This document shows, one piece after another, positions 63,882 to 64,000 of a stretch of DNA of 64,000 nt; the stretch's first letter is position 1; the number at the start of each line of letters is the position of its first letter. Source of the DNA: Stieleria bergensis (GTDB taxonomy: Bacteria; Planctomycetota; Planctomycetia; Pirellulales; Pirellulaceae); the NCBI GenBank assembly GCA_007745635.1, contig CP036272.1, forward strand, positions 2,632,063 through 2,696,062. The letters run 5' to 3'. Under the pieces are notes generated by a model. The model was given only the letters and a program-made list of their open reading frames with translations, had not been told where the DNA came from and did no database searches. The position numbers and the translations under genes are program-made.

Positions 63882-64000
63882 TGTCTTGGTTCAACGGGAA
63901 TTGGAATTTGCTAACCGGCGAGTAGTACAGGATGGCGGCTTCCTGCCGTGAAGATCAGGCATCCTGCCCGAAGGTTTTTCGCATTGTGGAAACATCGAAG
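63882..64000 (-). mobile_element. Second copy of the IS3-family element (right end only, inverted)
   Basis: Its complement matches 40754-40872 at 118 of 119 bases. The outer base 63882 starts TGTCTTGG, the terminal repeat. The transposase genes would lie beyond the window and be transcribed toward the left. The two copies are therefore in opposite orientation about 23 kb apart. Confidence 0.92.

Noticed and set aside
1..64000. CRISPR arrays, tRNA and rRNA genes
   Set aside because: No regular short repeats with unique spacers, and no recognisable tRNA T-loop or rRNA sequence was found on reading; small RNAs cannot be excluded by eye.

Overview
The window looks like chromosomal DNA of a planctomycete, most likely in or near the Pirellulales/Rhodopirellula group. 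The evidence is the set of gene families: two pairs of DUF1592/DUF1588-type large cytochrome-like proteins with DUF1552 proteins, several secreted sulfatases, a DUF1080 plus sorbosone-dehydrogenase-like plus c-haem fusion, an ECF sigma factor of the Rhodopirellula/Verrucomicrobium type coupled to a FecR-like protein, an SHD1-like secreted protein and GYF_2 domains. By eye the left 25 kb is more GC-rich than the glycan and IS-rich right half. No rRNA, tRNA or CRISPR array was seen.

Layout. 1-1007: an IS3-family element cut by the window edge. 1758-3125: a possible tiny gene and an M48-like membrane protein whose zinc site is lost. 3180-4840: a truncated IS256-type transposase abutting a broken sulfatase gene. 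5135-9819: first DUF1592/DUF1552 pair. 9820-11972: about 2.1 kb without a convincing gene, holding several dispersed repeats. 11973-22629: a five-gene minus-strand run (DUF1080/c-haem protein, two sulfatases, second DUF1592, second DUF1552), probably a secreted or periplasmic sulfated-polysaccharide degradation operon. 23305-25403: ECF sigma and FecR-like regulator pair upstream of it. 26886-27665: SHD1-like secreted protein.

28722-39291 is the most interesting block. Eight minus-strand genes, seven of them joined by 4-bp overlaps or direct abutment, encode a GTPase, a GAP1-type GTPase-associated protein, a large coiled-coil membrane protein, a two-GYF-domain membrane protein, a MotA/TolQ/ExbB proton-channel subunit, two ExbD/TolR-like partners and a membrane-anchored von Willebrand A protein. 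I infer an NTPase-gated, ion-motive-force-coupled membrane system of the biological-conflict type. Its GTPase has lost its first half to an IS3-family insertion (39292-40872), and a degenerate relative of that IS lies on the other side (28065-28437).

41418-59604 is a surface-glycan region: MalQ-like 4-alpha-glucanotransferase, an unidentified protein with a DDD motif, GT25-, GT77/PF03407-, GT39- and GT2-type glycosyltransferases, an NAD-dependent epimerase/dehydratase, a nucleotidyltransferase, a sulfotransferase, a UDP-galactopyranose-mutase-like flavoprotein, an ABC exporter and an HprK-like P-loop protein. The gene set suggests synthesis, modification and export of a glycan or glycosylated/phosphorylated product, but no pathway can be named.

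59999-64000 is mobile or phage-like DNA: an IS256 transposase interrupting a ParB/Srx-DNA methylase gene, an intergenic stretch rich in GCRGACGTTK-like repeats, a P-loop ATPase cut at its N-terminus, and the inverted end of a second copy of the 39.3-kb IS. The two IS copies face each other across about 23 kb.
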